The position numbers and the translations under genes are program-made. From Rhizobium lentis (GTDB taxonomy: Bacteria > Pseudomonadota > Alphaproteobacteria > Rhizobiales > Rhizobiaceae), in the NCBI RefSeq assembly GCF_014200175.1, contig NZ_JACHBD010000007.1:305230-369229 (forward strand): a stretch of 64,000 nt of DNA, given 5' to 3'. This document shows positions 37,760-46,577 of this stretch, one piece after another. Within the stretch, counting starts at the first letter, position 1. Each line of letters opens with the position of its first letter. The notes beneath the pieces were generated by a model. The model did not search any database and was not told where the DNA came from. It saw only the letters and a list, made by a program, of their open reading frames with translations.

Positions 37760-38512
37760 ATGAGGGCATTTTGGACTTCCCTGGACAGGCGCTGGCGCCG
37801 AAGCGACGCTGCCATGCCGCCTTTGCGCTGGCAGGCCTGCCTCTTCATCACGATCAATGCCGTGATCCTTTCCATGCTGCTCTTCGATGCGCCGATAGGC
37901 GCCAGCGAACCTCCCGCTCCGGTGAAGCAGCTTGGCGAGCTCCTGACCGGTTTCGGCGATTCCGCCTGGCTGATCCTTACCAGTATCCTGCTCTTCTTCC
38001 AGGGCAGGGCGGGCTACAAGCTTCTGACGACGGCGCGCTCGAGGGCGCAGGCACTCTACGTCAGCTGGATCGGCGCCTATCTCTTCACCACGGTCGTTTT
38101 CTCTGGGCTTCTCGCCAATTTCCTAAAGCGGGCGATCGGAAGGGCTCGTCCCGATCACTTCCACGATTACGGCATGTTTTCTTTCACGCCCTTTTCGGGC
38201 CATTCCGCTTTCGAAAGCTTTCCCTCAGGCCATTCCACCACGGTCGGCGCCTTCTTCGCGGCCTTCGCGCTTCTGTTTCCGCGCTACCGCGTTGCCTTCA
38301 TCGCCTGCGCCATCTGGCTCGGCATGACGCGTGTCATGGTCGGTGCCCATTATCCGAGCGATGTCATCGCCGGCCTTGCCTTCGGCGCCTGGTTCTCGCT
38401 GTTGATGGCGATCGTCTTTGCCCGCTGCGGGTTGCTCTTCAAACTGGCGCCGGATGGCTGGCCGCTCGCCAAGCGCCTTTTCCCTGACATGGAAAAGCCC
38501 GGCGCCTTGTGA
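37760..38512 (+). CDS. PAP2-family phosphatase
   Basis: A 250-residue membrane phosphatase of the type-2 phosphatidic acid phosphatase family, with about six hydrophobic segments. The three active-site motifs are complete: KRAIGRARPDH (KX6RP), SFPSGHSTT (PSGH) and TRVMVGAHYPSDV (SRX5HX3D-like). Substrates in the family include lipid phosphates, undecaprenyl diphosphate and lipid A phosphates; this one cannot be assigned. ATG 37760 is preferred over upstream non-ATG starts because MRAFWTSLDRRW begins a normal cytoplasmic N-terminus. Confidence 0.88.
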   Translation: MRAFWTSLDRRWRRSDAAMPPLRWQACLFITINAVILSMLLFDAPIGASEPPAPVKQLGELLTGFGDSAWLILTSILLFFQGRAGYKLLTTARSRAQALYVSWIGAYLFTTVVFSGLLANFLKRAIGRARPDHFHDYGMFSFTPFSGHSAFESFPSGHSTTVGAFFAAFALLFPRYRVAFIACAIWLGMTRVMVGAHYPSDVIAGLAFGAWFSLLMAIVFARCGLLFKLAPDGWPLAKRLFPDMEKPGAL

Positions 38513-38521
38513 GCGCCGGGC
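38497..38521. terminator. Hairpin between convergent PAP2 and MFS genes
   Basis: GCCCGGCGC and GCGCCGGGC form a 9-bp perfect stem with a 7-nt loop, followed by CGTTTCTC. It overlaps the PAP2 stop codon. Confidence 0.6.
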
Positions 38522-38552
38522 CGTTTCTCGAGCTTCTCAGACGCGCGCGCCA

Positions 38553-40439
38553 TCAATCCATTGCGTGGATATCCCGGTTTTTCGTCTCCGGCAGGAAGAT
38601 CAGGCCGATCACCAGGGTGATCGCCGCAAAGACGATCGGATACCAGAGACCGTAATAGATATCGCCCGCCGCAGCGCTCATCGCGAAGGCCGTCGCCGGC
38701 AGCAAGCCGCCGAACCAGCCATTGCCGATGTGATAGGGCAGCGACATGCCGGTATAGCGGATGCGGGTCGGGAACAGTTCGACCAGAAGTGCCGCAATCG
38801 GGCCGTAGACCATCGTCACATAGAGGACGAGGACGAACAGGATGGCGACCGTCCCGATCCAGTTGACGCGGGCGGGATCGGCGGTCATGGCGAAGGTGCC
38901 GCCGTTGGCGATGTTGTAGACCGCCATATCGGTGACGCCATTGGCCTCATCCGCCGTCAGTAGCTTGCCTTCGACCAGCTTGGCCGCCGGCATGGTTTCC
39001 TTCTCGCCGGCGCGGACAGCTTCGGCATTGAGCGCCAGTTCCGGATTGGCGGCGATGAAGGCATCGAGCTTGGCATCCGGCACCTTGGCGACGGCGCGTT
39101 TCAGCGGATAGCCGGCATTGTGAAGCGCGATGTTGATGCTCTTTTCGAAGGCGGCAGTCATGCCCTTCGCCTTGTCGCCAGCAGCAGCGGCGTCGAAGCT
39201 CGGCACCGTCGCGTTACCCACCTTCACCGTCGCCGGTTGTCCGGCAGGGCCGGCCACGACGTCATAAGGCACCGAGTTCTTCGTCAGGAACGCCGTCGCC
39301 ACGTCGCACGAGCTGGTGAACTTCGCCGTACCCGTCGGGTTGAACTGGAACTTGCAGTCCGCGGGATCGGCCGTGACCGTCGCACGGACCGAGGCCTGTG
39401 CTTCGGCAAGCGCCGGGTTGGCCGTCCAGGTCATCGCCTTGAACAGCGGGTTATAGGTCACCGCCGCAATCAGGAGGCCCGCCATGATGATCGGCTTGCG
39501 GCCGATCTTGTCGGAGAGACCGCCGAAGATGACAAAGAATGGCGTGCCGAGGAAGAGCGCAATAGCGACCATGACATTGGCCGAGAAGAGGTCGACCTTC
39601 AGCACGTTCTGCAGGAAGAACAGCGCATAGAACTGGCCGCCATACCAGACGACTGCCTGGCCCATGGTGGCCCCGAGAAGTGCGATGAGTGCGATCTTGG
39701 CGTTCTTCCACTGCCCGAAAGCTTCGGTCAGTGGCGCCTTGGAGCCCTTGCCTTCCGCTTTCATGCGCTGGAACGCCGGCGATTCGTTCATCTTCAGGCG
39801 AATCCACACGGAAATACCGAGCAAGACGACCGAAACCAGGAACGGAATACGCCAGCCCCAAGCGGCGAATTGAACCGGCCCCATCAGCGACTGAACCAGG
39901 ATGATAACGATCAGCGACAGGAAAAGGCCGAGCGTCGCCGTCGTCTGGATCCAGGAGGTGAAATAGCCGCGGCGCCCGTTCGGCGCATGTTCGGCGACGT
40001 AGGTTGCCGCACCGCCATATTCACCGCCTAGCGCCAAGCCCTGCAGCAGGCGCAAGCCGATCAGGATGATCGGGGCTGCAATGCCGATGCTGGCGGCACC
40101 CGGCAGAATGCCGACGAGGAAGGTCGACATGCCCATGATCAGGATCGTCACCAAGAAGGTGTATTTGCGGCCGACAAGATCGCCGAGACGGCCGAATACC
40201 AGCGCGCCGAAGGGACGCACCAGGAAGCCGGCGGCAAAGGCGAGCAGCGTAAAGATGTTACGCGTCGCCTCTGGATATTGGGTGAAGTAGGTTGCGCCGA
40301 TATAGGTGGCGAGCGAACCGTAGAGATAGAAATCATACCATTCGAAAACGGTGCCGAGCGAAGAGGCGAAGATGACCTTCTTCTCCTCGCCGGTCATCGG
40401 ACCGGCCTTCGCGCCGTCGATGCTTGCGACATTTGCCAT
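38553..40439 (-). CDS. MHS-type MFS transporter with large periplasmic insert
   Basis: A 628-residue transporter of the metabolite:H+ symporter branch (ShiA, ProP, KgtP relatives, usually 430-500 residues). The start VIFASSLGTVFEWYDFYLYG, motif A GRLGDLVGRKYTF and GLRLLQGLALGGEYGGAATY are typical. Residues ~335-525, between transmembrane helices 9 and 10, form an extra ~190-residue hydrophilic domain that topology puts in the periplasm. It contains two cysteines (C362, C378) that could form a disulphide. Substrates of the branch are organic acids or betaines; none can be assigned. ATG 40439 has GGAGG 7 nt upstream. It is monocistronic; the gap 40440-40652 holds no recognised signal. Confidence 0.9.
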   Translation of the reverse strand: MANVASIDGAKAGPMTGEEKKVIFASSLGTVFEWYDFYLYGSLATYIGATYFTQYPEATRNIFTLLAFAAGFLVRPFGALVFGRLGDLVGRKYTFLVTILIMGMSTFLVGILPGAASIGIAAPIILIGLRLLQGLALGGEYGGAATYVAEHAPNGRRGYFTSWIQTTATLGLFLSLIVIILVQSLMGPVQFAAWGWRIPFLVSVVLLGISVWIRLKMNESPAFQRMKAEGKGSKAPLTEAFGQWKNAKIALIALLGATMGQAVVWYGGQFYALFFLQNVLKVDLFSANVMVAIALFLGTPFFVIFGGLSDKIGRKPIIMAGLLIAAVTYNPLFKAMTWTANPALAEAQASVRATVTADPADCKFQFNPTGTAKFTSSCDVATAFLTKNSVPYDVVAGPAGQPATVKVGNATVPSFDAAAAGDKAKGMTAAFEKSINIALHNAGYPLKRAVAKVPDAKLDAFIAANPELALNAEAVRAGEKETMPAAKLVEGKLLTADEANGVTDMAVYNIANGGTFAMTADPARVNWIGTVAILFVLVLYVTMVYGPIAALLVELFPTRIRYTGMSLPYHIGNGWFGGLLPATAFAMSAAAGDIYYGLWYPIVFAAITLVIGLIFLPETKNRDIHAMD

Positions 40440-40652
40440 TGTCTGTCCTCCACAGAGTGATGAGCAATGCGCGCGGCCTACTCTCCTCAAGCATACTCCT
40501 GGCCGCGACACGCCTGACGGGAGTGTGCCAGAAACGGCAGATCAAAAAGAGGGATGCTTTGGGATTATGACTTTAGTCTAACAGCAGGGCGGTTTGTCGC
40601 GCGCATCGTGCTCCGTTGGAAGGAAGTTTTACTGCGGTTTGCGATCTGGACG

Positions 40653-41954
40653 TTACGCTCTCAGCGCCTGCGCCGGCGATTGCCGGTAGGCGAGCGCCGC
40701 CGGCAGGGCGGCAAGAATTGCGGCAAAGGCGAGCAGTGCCGCCGCAAGCCCGGCGTCTTCACGGGCGAAGCCGACCGGCATGGCGATACCGCTCGTCTCG
40801 GAGAATAGGCCGGACAAAGTCAGCGCCGCAGCATAACTGAAGGCCAATCCGAGCCCGATGCCGACCGCCAACAGGAAGAAGAATTCGAGCCAGACGATGC
40901 CCAAGATCGCCCCGCGCGGGGCGCCGAAGGCCCTGAGCGCGCCGATCTGGCGGCGGCGCTGGCCGATGTGGATGACCGTGACCAGCACCAGCGAGGCGGC
41001 GACGAGAGTTTGCGCCCCGGCGGCGACCGCGACGAGGATCTGCTTGGCGTTACCGAGCGTGGCGTAGAGATTGGTCAGCACCTCGCCGGGAAAGACGGCG
41101 ACCGTATTGCCGCTGCGAAAGTCCTGCCGCAGCTTGTAGGCATCGGCGATCGTCTTCGGCTTGACGAGAATCGCGGGAAGGCCGGGAGTGTCCGCAGTCC
41201 AGTTCTCGTTGAGCGCGGCATCCGGATTGGGCTCGCCGTGATGCTCATCCCCAGCGTTATGATCGCTGGCTTCTTGATGCTCGTCGCCGGTAGCCGTGAC
41301 GGACGCCGCCTCATGATCGTGCCCGGTGCCCTCCTCCGCAGGCTCATGCGCCTCCATGCCATGGATATGCCAGACGGCCTGGATCGGAACGAGAACGGCC
41401 CGGTCCCAGGCCGTCCCCGTCGGCCGCAGGCGGCCGGCAACATGATAGATGAGTTCGGTATGGGTCTCGCCGCCTTCTTCGGCCGAGCCATGCATTGGCT
41501 TGATTTCACCGCCGAGCTGCAGCTTGACCGCGGAGCCGATTACCGCCTCTCCCTCCTGTGCGAAAACCTTGCCCTCGGCAAAGCCGCCGGACAGCTTCTC
41601 GGCCAGCGTTACCGTCGTCCCGACGATCGGATAGCCGGAGAAGGAATCGCCGAAGCCGATCGGCGCCGCCCAGTCCACACGTGGATCGGCGGCAAGCCTG
41701 GCCAGCACCTCGCCCGGCATCAGCGGCAGGGGCGAGGGCTGCAGAAAAACGGAGGACAACACGAGCTGCGTCTCGCTGCCGCCGGCGCCGATGACGAGAT
41801 CGAACTTGTCGGCGGCGCGCGCGCTGCCGAGCCGAAGCGCCCGCTCCTGCAGGACCACGGAGACGCCGAGCGCGGTCGCAAGCGCCACAAGGAGCACGAC
41901 AACCAGCGATCCCGCCCACAGGCGGCGAAGGTCGGCGCAAATGAAGCGGATCAT
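40653..41954 (-). CDS. ABC transporter permease, FtsX/MacB-like, with His-rich periplasmic loop
   Basis: A 433-residue permease with one N-terminal transmembrane helix (VVVLLVALATALGVSVVLQ), a ~280-residue periplasmic domain and three C-terminal helices, as in MacB/LolC/FtsX proteins. Residues 196-239 hold nine histidines with many Asp/Glu (HIHGMEAHE, GHDHEAAS, GDEHQEAS, DHNAGDEHHGE), a composition usual for zinc, copper or nickel binding. The start overlaps the ATPase stop (ATGA). With the ATPase and the DUF3299 protein it forms a three-gene unit that may sense or move a metal or a metal-dependent envelope component. The function is inferred. Confidence 0.85.
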   Translation of the reverse strand: MIRFICADLRRLWAGSLVVVLLVALATALGVSVVLQERALRLGSARAADKFDLVIGAGGSETQLVLSSVFLQPSPLPLMPGEVLARLAADPRVDWAAPIGFGDSFSGYPIVGTTVTLAEKLSGGFAEGKVFAQEGEAVIGSAVKLQLGGEIKPMHGSAEEGGETHTELIYHVAGRLRPTGTAWDRAVLVPIQAVWHIHGMEAHEPAEEGTGHDHEAASVTATGDEHQEASDHNAGDEHHGEPNPDAALNENWTADTPGLPAILVKPKTIADAYKLRQDFRSGNTVAVFPGEVLTNLYATLGNAKQILVAVAAGAQTLVAASLVLVTVIHIGQRRRQIGALRAFGAPRGAILGIVWLEFFFLLAVGIGLGLAFSYAAALTLSGLFSETSGIAMPVGFAREDAGLAAALLAFAAILAALPAALAYRQSPAQALRA

Positions 41955-42655
41955 GCGGCCTCCCCCGCAGCGGCAATGGCATCCTTGCTGATTCGGCCGG
42001 AGCTGAGCGTGATGCGCCGGTCGAGACGGCCGGCGAGCCGCTGGTCGTGCGAAACGATGATCAGCGTGCTGCCTTCGGCAATGGCGAGATCGAGGATGAG
42101 ATCGCCCACGGCTCCGCCGCTTTCGGCGTCGAGGCTTGCGGTCGGCTCGTCGGCGATGATGACGCCGGGTTTGCGCAGCAGCGCGCGGGCGATCGCCACC
42201 CGCTGCATCTCGCCGCGGGACATGGTCTCGATCTTCTGGCCGGGACGGCAAAGTTCGACCGTGTTCAAAAGCGCATGCGCCCGCTCGATGGCGGCGGCCG
42301 TGGCGGCGCCGGCAAGCCGGGCGGGCAGAAGCACGTTTTCAAGTGCTGACAGACCTGGGAAAAGATGAAACTCCTGCATGACTAGGCCGATATTGGCGGC
42401 GCGGAACCGGTCGCGCCGGCTTTCTGAAAAGCCGGCAATATCCTCGCCGTTCCAGCGGATGCGGCCCTGGCGAGCCCGCTCCAGCCCGGCAGCGATATTG
42501 ACGAAGGTGCTCTTTCCGGAGCCGGACGCCCCGGTGATGACAACCCTGCTGCCGGCATCGATCGACAGGCGGCCGATCGCCAGCGCCGGCGAGGCGAGCC
42601 CCGGGAAGGTAACATCAAGGTTTTCGATATCGAGCGCGAGCATTTGGATATTCAC
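41951..42655 (-). CDS. ABC transporter ATP-binding protein, LolD/MacB type
   Basis: A 234-residue ATPase. Walker A is GASGSGKST near residue 42, the signature reads MSRGEMQRVAIARALL (SRGEM in place of SGGQ), Walker B is VIIADEPTASLD and the H-loop is IIVSHDQRLAG. The length and ADEPTASLD are typical of the LolD/MacB/FtsE branch, which drives mechanical work on periplasmic substrates rather than classical import. The GTG start overlaps the DUF3299 stop (GTGA), and its own stop overlaps the permease start. Confidence 0.9.
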   Translation of the reverse strand: MNIQMLALDIENLDVTFPGLASPALAIGRLSIDAGSRVVITGASGSGKSTFVNIAAGLERARQGRIRWNGEDIAGFSESRRDRFRAANIGLVMQEFHLFPGLSALENVLLPARLAGAATAAAIERAHALLNTVELCRPGQKIETMSRGEMQRVAIARALLRKPGVIIADEPTASLDAESGGAVGDLILDLAIAEGSTLIIVSHDQRLAGRLDRRITLSSGRISKDAIAAAGEAA

Positions 42656-43113
42656 ACGGCGAAATATTCGGCCTGGCGGATGCGCAGCAGGCTGACGAAG
42701 CCGGTTTCCGGATCCGTCCAGGAACCATATTCCAGCGTGCCGCGCACTTCGATCGTCTGGCGCGGCTGCACGAAGGTCTGCTTCTCCCCGAGATAGACGA
42801 CGACGATATTGTCGGGCCAGTCCGCATCGGAAGAGCAGAAGGGGCAGAGCGACATCGGCACTTCAGTGAGCACGAAGAACTGCGCCTCGGCCTTCAGCGG
42901 CGGCGCCATGAAGCCCTTCATGCTGATCTCCTGGCCGGCGAGGCGCTTGACCTTATCGGAGAACTCAAGGCCGAGCACGCCGAACTTGCCATAAAGCTCG
43001 TCAAAAGAGAGCAAAGCGCTGGCGGCACGAACGCCGTGAGCGGTGAAGGGGAGCACAACGGCAGCGCCGATCAGCCGGCGGCGGCTGAGATGCAGCGAAG
43101 AGAACATGTCCAT
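42652..43113 (-). CDS. DUF3299-type exported protein with Tat-like signal
   Basis: A 153-residue protein. The N-terminus LSRRRLIGAAVVLPFTAHG looks like a twin-arginine signal with cleavage near residue 30. The mature part has an OB-like strand pattern and a conserved CPFCSSDADWP motif at 90-100, where the two cysteines could bind a metal or form a disulphide. I assign it to DUF3299 from these features. ATG 43113 has GGAGG 5 nt upstream. It is the first gene of the ABC module. From memory, similar proteins accompany His-rich MacB-like ABC systems in zinc-regulated loci of Vibrio (zrg), but I cannot verify this. Confidence 0.72.
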   Translation of the reverse strand: MDMFSSLHLSRRRLIGAAVVLPFTAHGVRAASALLSFDELYGKFGVLGLEFSDKVKRLAGQEISMKGFMAPPLKAEAQFFVLTEVPMSLCPFCSSDADWPDNIVVVYLGEKQTFVQPRQTIEVRGTLEYGSWTDPETGFVSLLRIRQAEYFAV

Positions 43114-43207
43114 GGCAACCTCCAGGAAACAAATCCCCGCCGCTTGAACGGCCGGGACCATGATCGACGAAAGACGCAAGGCCGACAAGCGGCCTTGCGT
43201 CTAGAGA

Positions 43208-44962
43208 TCAGTTCGTTTGCTTGGCGCCGAGGGCGAAGGTATCGGCGAGCACGCGATAGACGTCGCTCTGTTCCATGTAGCCATGGAAGCCTTCGGCGCC
43301 CGGACCGGCCGACTGCAGAACGACGTCGTCGACAGCATGGACGCCGCTCTCGCTGCTCTTCGGCAGATTGCCCTGAACGAGGACCGCGCCCGGAACATCC
43401 TTGTACTGTTCATTGGCGACATATTCCTTCTTTTCGTTCTGGACAGCCGGAACGAACGGACCGTCGAGCTTCGGACGGAAGGTTTCGTAATGGTCAGGGC
43501 CGTTATTGGCGCTGAGGAACAGGCGGCGGCTGACATCGATCTTGTCGGGGTAACCGTCGCCGTTTTCGTCCTTGTAGTTCGGGAAGCCGGCTTCGGCATA
43601 GGTGCCGACCTTTTCGCGCATCTCCGTGCCCGGCTTCTCGTCATCGACGGTGCCGATGATCGAAACGCCATGCGTGTGGTCGCCGGTGACGACGATCAGC
43701 GTATCCGGATGCGCCTTCTGGAATTCGCGGGCAACGCCGATCGCCTTGTCGAATTCGATTGTGTCGATGACCGCACGATCCCAATCGAGCGGATGCGACA
43801 TCTTGTCGATCGAGGAGCCTTCGACCATCAGGAAGAAACCGTCAGGATTCTTGGAGAGGCGGTCGAGCGCGACCTTGGTCATGTCGACGAGACCCGGCTG
43901 GTTCGGAAACTTATCGACGGTGCCCTTCTTCAGGAATTCGCGATCGAGGGTGACGTCCATGTTGCCGGTGTGAAAGAGGCCGAGGAGATTGCCGTCAGCC
44001 GACGCATTGGCTGCAAGCTCGTTCTTATCGGTTGCAAGCTTGTAGCCGGCATCCTGGAACAGCTTGATGTAATCCTGGTTATCCTTGCGCTTGGAACCGG
44101 CGACTTCCTTGCCGAGGAAATAGGCCGAGCCGCCGCCGAGTATGACTTCCGGCTTGACCTCGAGCAGCATGCCGACAACGTCGGCCTTGTCGTTGCGGTT
44201 GCGGGTGTGGGAAACAACCGCGGCCGGCGTTGCATCCTCGACTTCGGACGTCGCGACGATGCCGATCGACTTCTTGCTCGTGCGGCGAATGGCTTCTGCG
44301 ATGGTTTCGACACGCGGGTCGTCGAGCGAGGCCGGTGTGCGGTCCGCATAAACGCCGAGGGCGTTAACGGCTGTCTTGTGGCCGGTCATGTAGGCCGACA
44401 TGGTGTTGGCCGAGTCCGTGGCAACGGCATTCGTCGATGACGTGCCGATGAAAGCCATATGATCGAGATCGTCCATGTTCAGGCGGCCATTCGCCTTCCC
44501 TTCGGTCATGCCCTTGGACATGATGCGGGCAGCGGTGCGATGGGCGACGGAAAGGCCGTCGCCGAGCAGGAAGATGATGTTCTTGGCCTTTGGCTGACCG
44601 GCGGTTTCGTAAACGTTCCAGGTGACCGACTTCGTTTCGTCGCCGGCAGAGACCTCTACCTTGTAGTCGCCTGGAGCGGAAATCTTCAGGCCGCGCAGCA
44701 GCAGGGCGGAGCCGAGGGCCTTGTCTTCCTTGCCCTTTTCCAATTCGACGAACTGAGCCTCCACTCCGAGGACGGTCTTGTAATCCTGGCCGTTGACCGT
44801 GATCTTCACGTCTTCGGGCTTGACCTGCTTGTTGAGCTCGACCTTGAAGTCGAACGGCGAACCGACAAGGATCGTCGCGCGATCAAGCGGGTAGACCGTC
44901 GTCGCCTGAGCGGCGCCCGCGAGGATGGTGGTGGCCGCAAAGGCGGCGAGAAGCATACGCAT
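43208..44962 (-). CDS. phoA: Alkaline phosphatase (PhoA superfamily)
   Basis: A 584-residue exported phosphomonoesterase. A signal peptide covers about residues 1-20 (LLAAFAATTILAGAAQA). An N-terminal ~120-residue beta-rich extension precedes the catalytic domain. Zinc and magnesium ligands and the nucleophilic serine are in IFLLGDGLS, NAVATDSANTMSAYMTGHKT (DS), FFLMVEGSSIDKMSH and VVTGDHTHGVS, with a C-terminal histidine in SESGVHAVDDV. It releases phosphate from organic esters in the periplasm. A Pho box lies 57 nt upstream, so PhoB-dependent induction on phosphate starvation is expected. Confidence 0.9.
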   Translation of the reverse strand: MRMLLAAFAATTILAGAAQATTVYPLDRATILVGSPFDFKVELNKQVKPEDVKITVNGQDYKTVLGVEAQFVELEKGKEDKALGSALLLRGLKISAPGDYKVEVSAGDETKSVTWNVYETAGQPKAKNIIFLLGDGLSVAHRTAARIMSKGMTEGKANGRLNMDDLDHMAFIGTSSTNAVATDSANTMSAYMTGHKTAVNALGVYADRTPASLDDPRVETIAEAIRRTSKKSIGIVATSEVEDATPAAVVSHTRNRNDKADVVGMLLEVKPEVILGGGSAYFLGKEVAGSKRKDNQDYIKLFQDAGYKLATDKNELAANASADGNLLGLFHTGNMDVTLDREFLKKGTVDKFPNQPGLVDMTKVALDRLSKNPDGFFLMVEGSSIDKMSHPLDWDRAVIDTIEFDKAIGVAREFQKAHPDTLIVVTGDHTHGVSIIGTVDDEKPGTEMREKVGTYAEAGFPNYKDENGDGYPDKIDVSRRLFLSANNGPDHYETFRPKLDGPFVPAVQNEKKEYVANEQYKDVPGAVLVQGNLPKSSESGVHAVDDVVLQSAGPGAEGFHGYMEQSDVYRVLADTFALGAKQTN

Positions 44963-45019
44963 GGAAAACCCCCGTTTTCGTTGCAGATCTTAACAACCGG
45001 GTCGGGATACCCCCGGGTG

Positions 45020-45037
45020 ATGACAGCGGCATGACAA
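45020..45037 (-). promoter_or_regulatory. Pho box upstream of phoA
   Basis: On the - strand TTGTCATGCCGCTGTCAT gives two TGTCAT repeats with exactly 11-bp period, matching the PhoB consensus (CTGTCAT-N4-CTGTCAT) except for the first base. It is 57 nt upstream of the phoA start and on the same strand. Confidence 0.85.
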
Positions 45038-45141
45038 GGCGCTGCAGGACGACACCGCTCCTTCCCCCTCGCAGCTGTCGGCGCAAAAACCTTGACTCCT
45101 GTGGAAAACCTTCTAAGAGCAACAGCGGTAAAGGAATCTCC

Positions 45142-45261
45142 ATGGTTCGCGACGAACACGCCATTGCCGCATGCGATGACCGGGCACGGGTTGCCGGGGT
45201 GGATATTACCGTTCCGGTTTCTGCCAAAACCAAGGCCAAAACGACGACGAAAACCGTCTGA
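45142..45261 (+). CDS. Possible small protein, 39 residues
   Basis: ATG 45142 has AAAGGA 6 nt upstream and opens MVRDEHAIAACDDRARVAGV, ending SAKTKAKTTTKTV. The ribosome-binding site is good, but the peptide has no recognisable domain and a low-complexity Lys/Thr tail. It lies in the 411-nt gap between phoA and asd, which otherwise holds the Pho box and a GC-rich stretch before asd. Chance is not excluded. Confidence 0.35.
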   Translation: MVRDEHAIAACDDRARVAGVDITVPVSAKTKAKTTTKTV

Positions 45262-45373
45262 AGTCTCTGGCCTGCCGCTCTCTCCCCGGCTCGGCTGGGG
45301 ACAGGAAGACGCGATCCGTCGCGCCTTTCCCCCTCACCGGACCAGAGGAGAGAAGAGAAAGAGAGCTTGAGAA

Positions 45374-46408
45374 ATGGGTTTCAAAGTAGCAATTGCAGGA
45401 GCGACGGGAAATGTCGGCCGGGAGATGCTCAACATCCTCTCCGAACGAGGCTTCCCCACCGATGAGGTCGTGGCGCTCGCTTCGGCGCGTTCGCAGGGCA
45501 CCGAGGTGTCCTACGGTGACCGGACATTGAAGGTCTCCAATCTGGAGAACTACGATTTCTCCGACACCGACATCTGCCTGATGTCGGCCGGCGGCGAGGT
45601 TTCCAAGAAGTTCTCGCCGAAGATCGGCCAGCAGGGCTGCGTTGTTATCGACAATTCCTCGGCCTGGCGCTACGACGCCGACGTACCGCTGATCGTGCCG
45701 GAAGTGAACCCGGATGCCATCAGCCAGTTCACCAAGCGCAATATCATCGCCAACCCGAATTGCTCGACCGCCCAGCTGGTGGTGGCGCTGAAGCCGCTGC
45801 ACGACTTCGCCAAGATCAAGCGCGTCGTCGTCTCGACCTACCAGTCCGTCTCCGGTGCCGGCAAGGACGGGATGGACGAACTCTTCAACCAGACACGCGC
45901 CGTCTTCGTCGCCGATCCGATCGAGAACAAGAAGTTCACCAAGCGGATCGCCTTCAACGTCATCCCGCACATCGACAGCTTCATGGAGGATGGCTACACC
46001 AAGGAAGAGTGGAAGGTGCTGGCGGAGACGAAGAAGATGCTCGATCCGAAGATCAAGGTGACCTGCACGGCGGTGCGCGTGCCCGTCTTCATCGGCCATT
46101 CGGAATCGGTCAACATCGAGTTCGAAAACGAGATCACCGCCGACCAGGCCCGCGACATCCTGCGCGACGCTCCCGGCTGCCTCGTCATCGACAAGCGCGA
46201 GAACGGCGGCTACATCACGCCCTACGAATCCGCCGGCGAAGATGCGACCTACATTTCGCGCATCCGCGAGGATGCGACGGTCGAAAACGGCCTCAATATG
46301 TGGGTTGTTTCCGACAATCTGCGTAAGGGCGCGGCGCTGAACGCCATCCAGATCGCCGAGTTGCTCGTCAATCGCGGCCTGGTCAAGCCGCGCAAGCAGG
46401 CAGCCTGA
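45374..46408 (+). CDS. asd: Aspartate-semialdehyde dehydrogenase
   Basis: A 344-residue NADPH enzyme that reduces aspartyl-phosphate to the semialdehyde, leading to lysine, diaminopimelate, threonine and methionine. The start FKVAIAGATGNVGREMLNIL is the Rossmann fold, and the catalytic cysteine is C130 in IIANPNCSTAQLVVALKPLH. STYQSVSGAGKDGMDEL and VPVFIGHSESVNIEFENEI complete the substrate site. It stands alone, with a purine-rich ribosome-binding region and its own terminator. Confidence 0.97.
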   Translation: MGFKVAIAGATGNVGREMLNILSERGFPTDEVVALASARSQGTEVSYGDRTLKVSNLENYDFSDTDICLMSAGGEVSKKFSPKIGQQGCVVIDNSSAWRYDADVPLIVPEVNPDAISQFTKRNIIANPNCSTAQLVVALKPLHDFAKIKRVVVSTYQSVSGAGKDGMDELFNQTRAVFVADPIENKKFTKRIAFNVIPHIDSFMEDGYTKEEWKVLAETKKMLDPKIKVTCTAVRVPVFIGHSESVNIEFENEITADQARDILRDAPGCLVIDKRENGGYITPYESAGEDATYISRIREDATVENGLNMWVVSDNLRKGAALNAIQIAELLVNRGLVKPRKQAA

Positions 46409-46434
46409 TACCATTTGTAAACCATAAGATGATA

Positions 46435-46461
46435 AGCCCTGCTCGGTGAGCGGGGCTTTTT
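46435..46461 (+). terminator. Rho-independent terminator of asd
   Basis: AGCCCTGCTC-GGT-GAGCGGGGCT (10-bp stem with one G-U pair) followed by TTTT. Confidence 0.9.
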
Positions 46462-46577
46462 CCAGGGCAAACACGACTGTATAAGCGCTCGATAAAAGGT
46501 GATCGTGACAAAATCGCGAGTGGCTGGCATTCTCTTGCCCGCTTAAAAACTATGCAGATCGAGAGCGGGGTTTCTCA

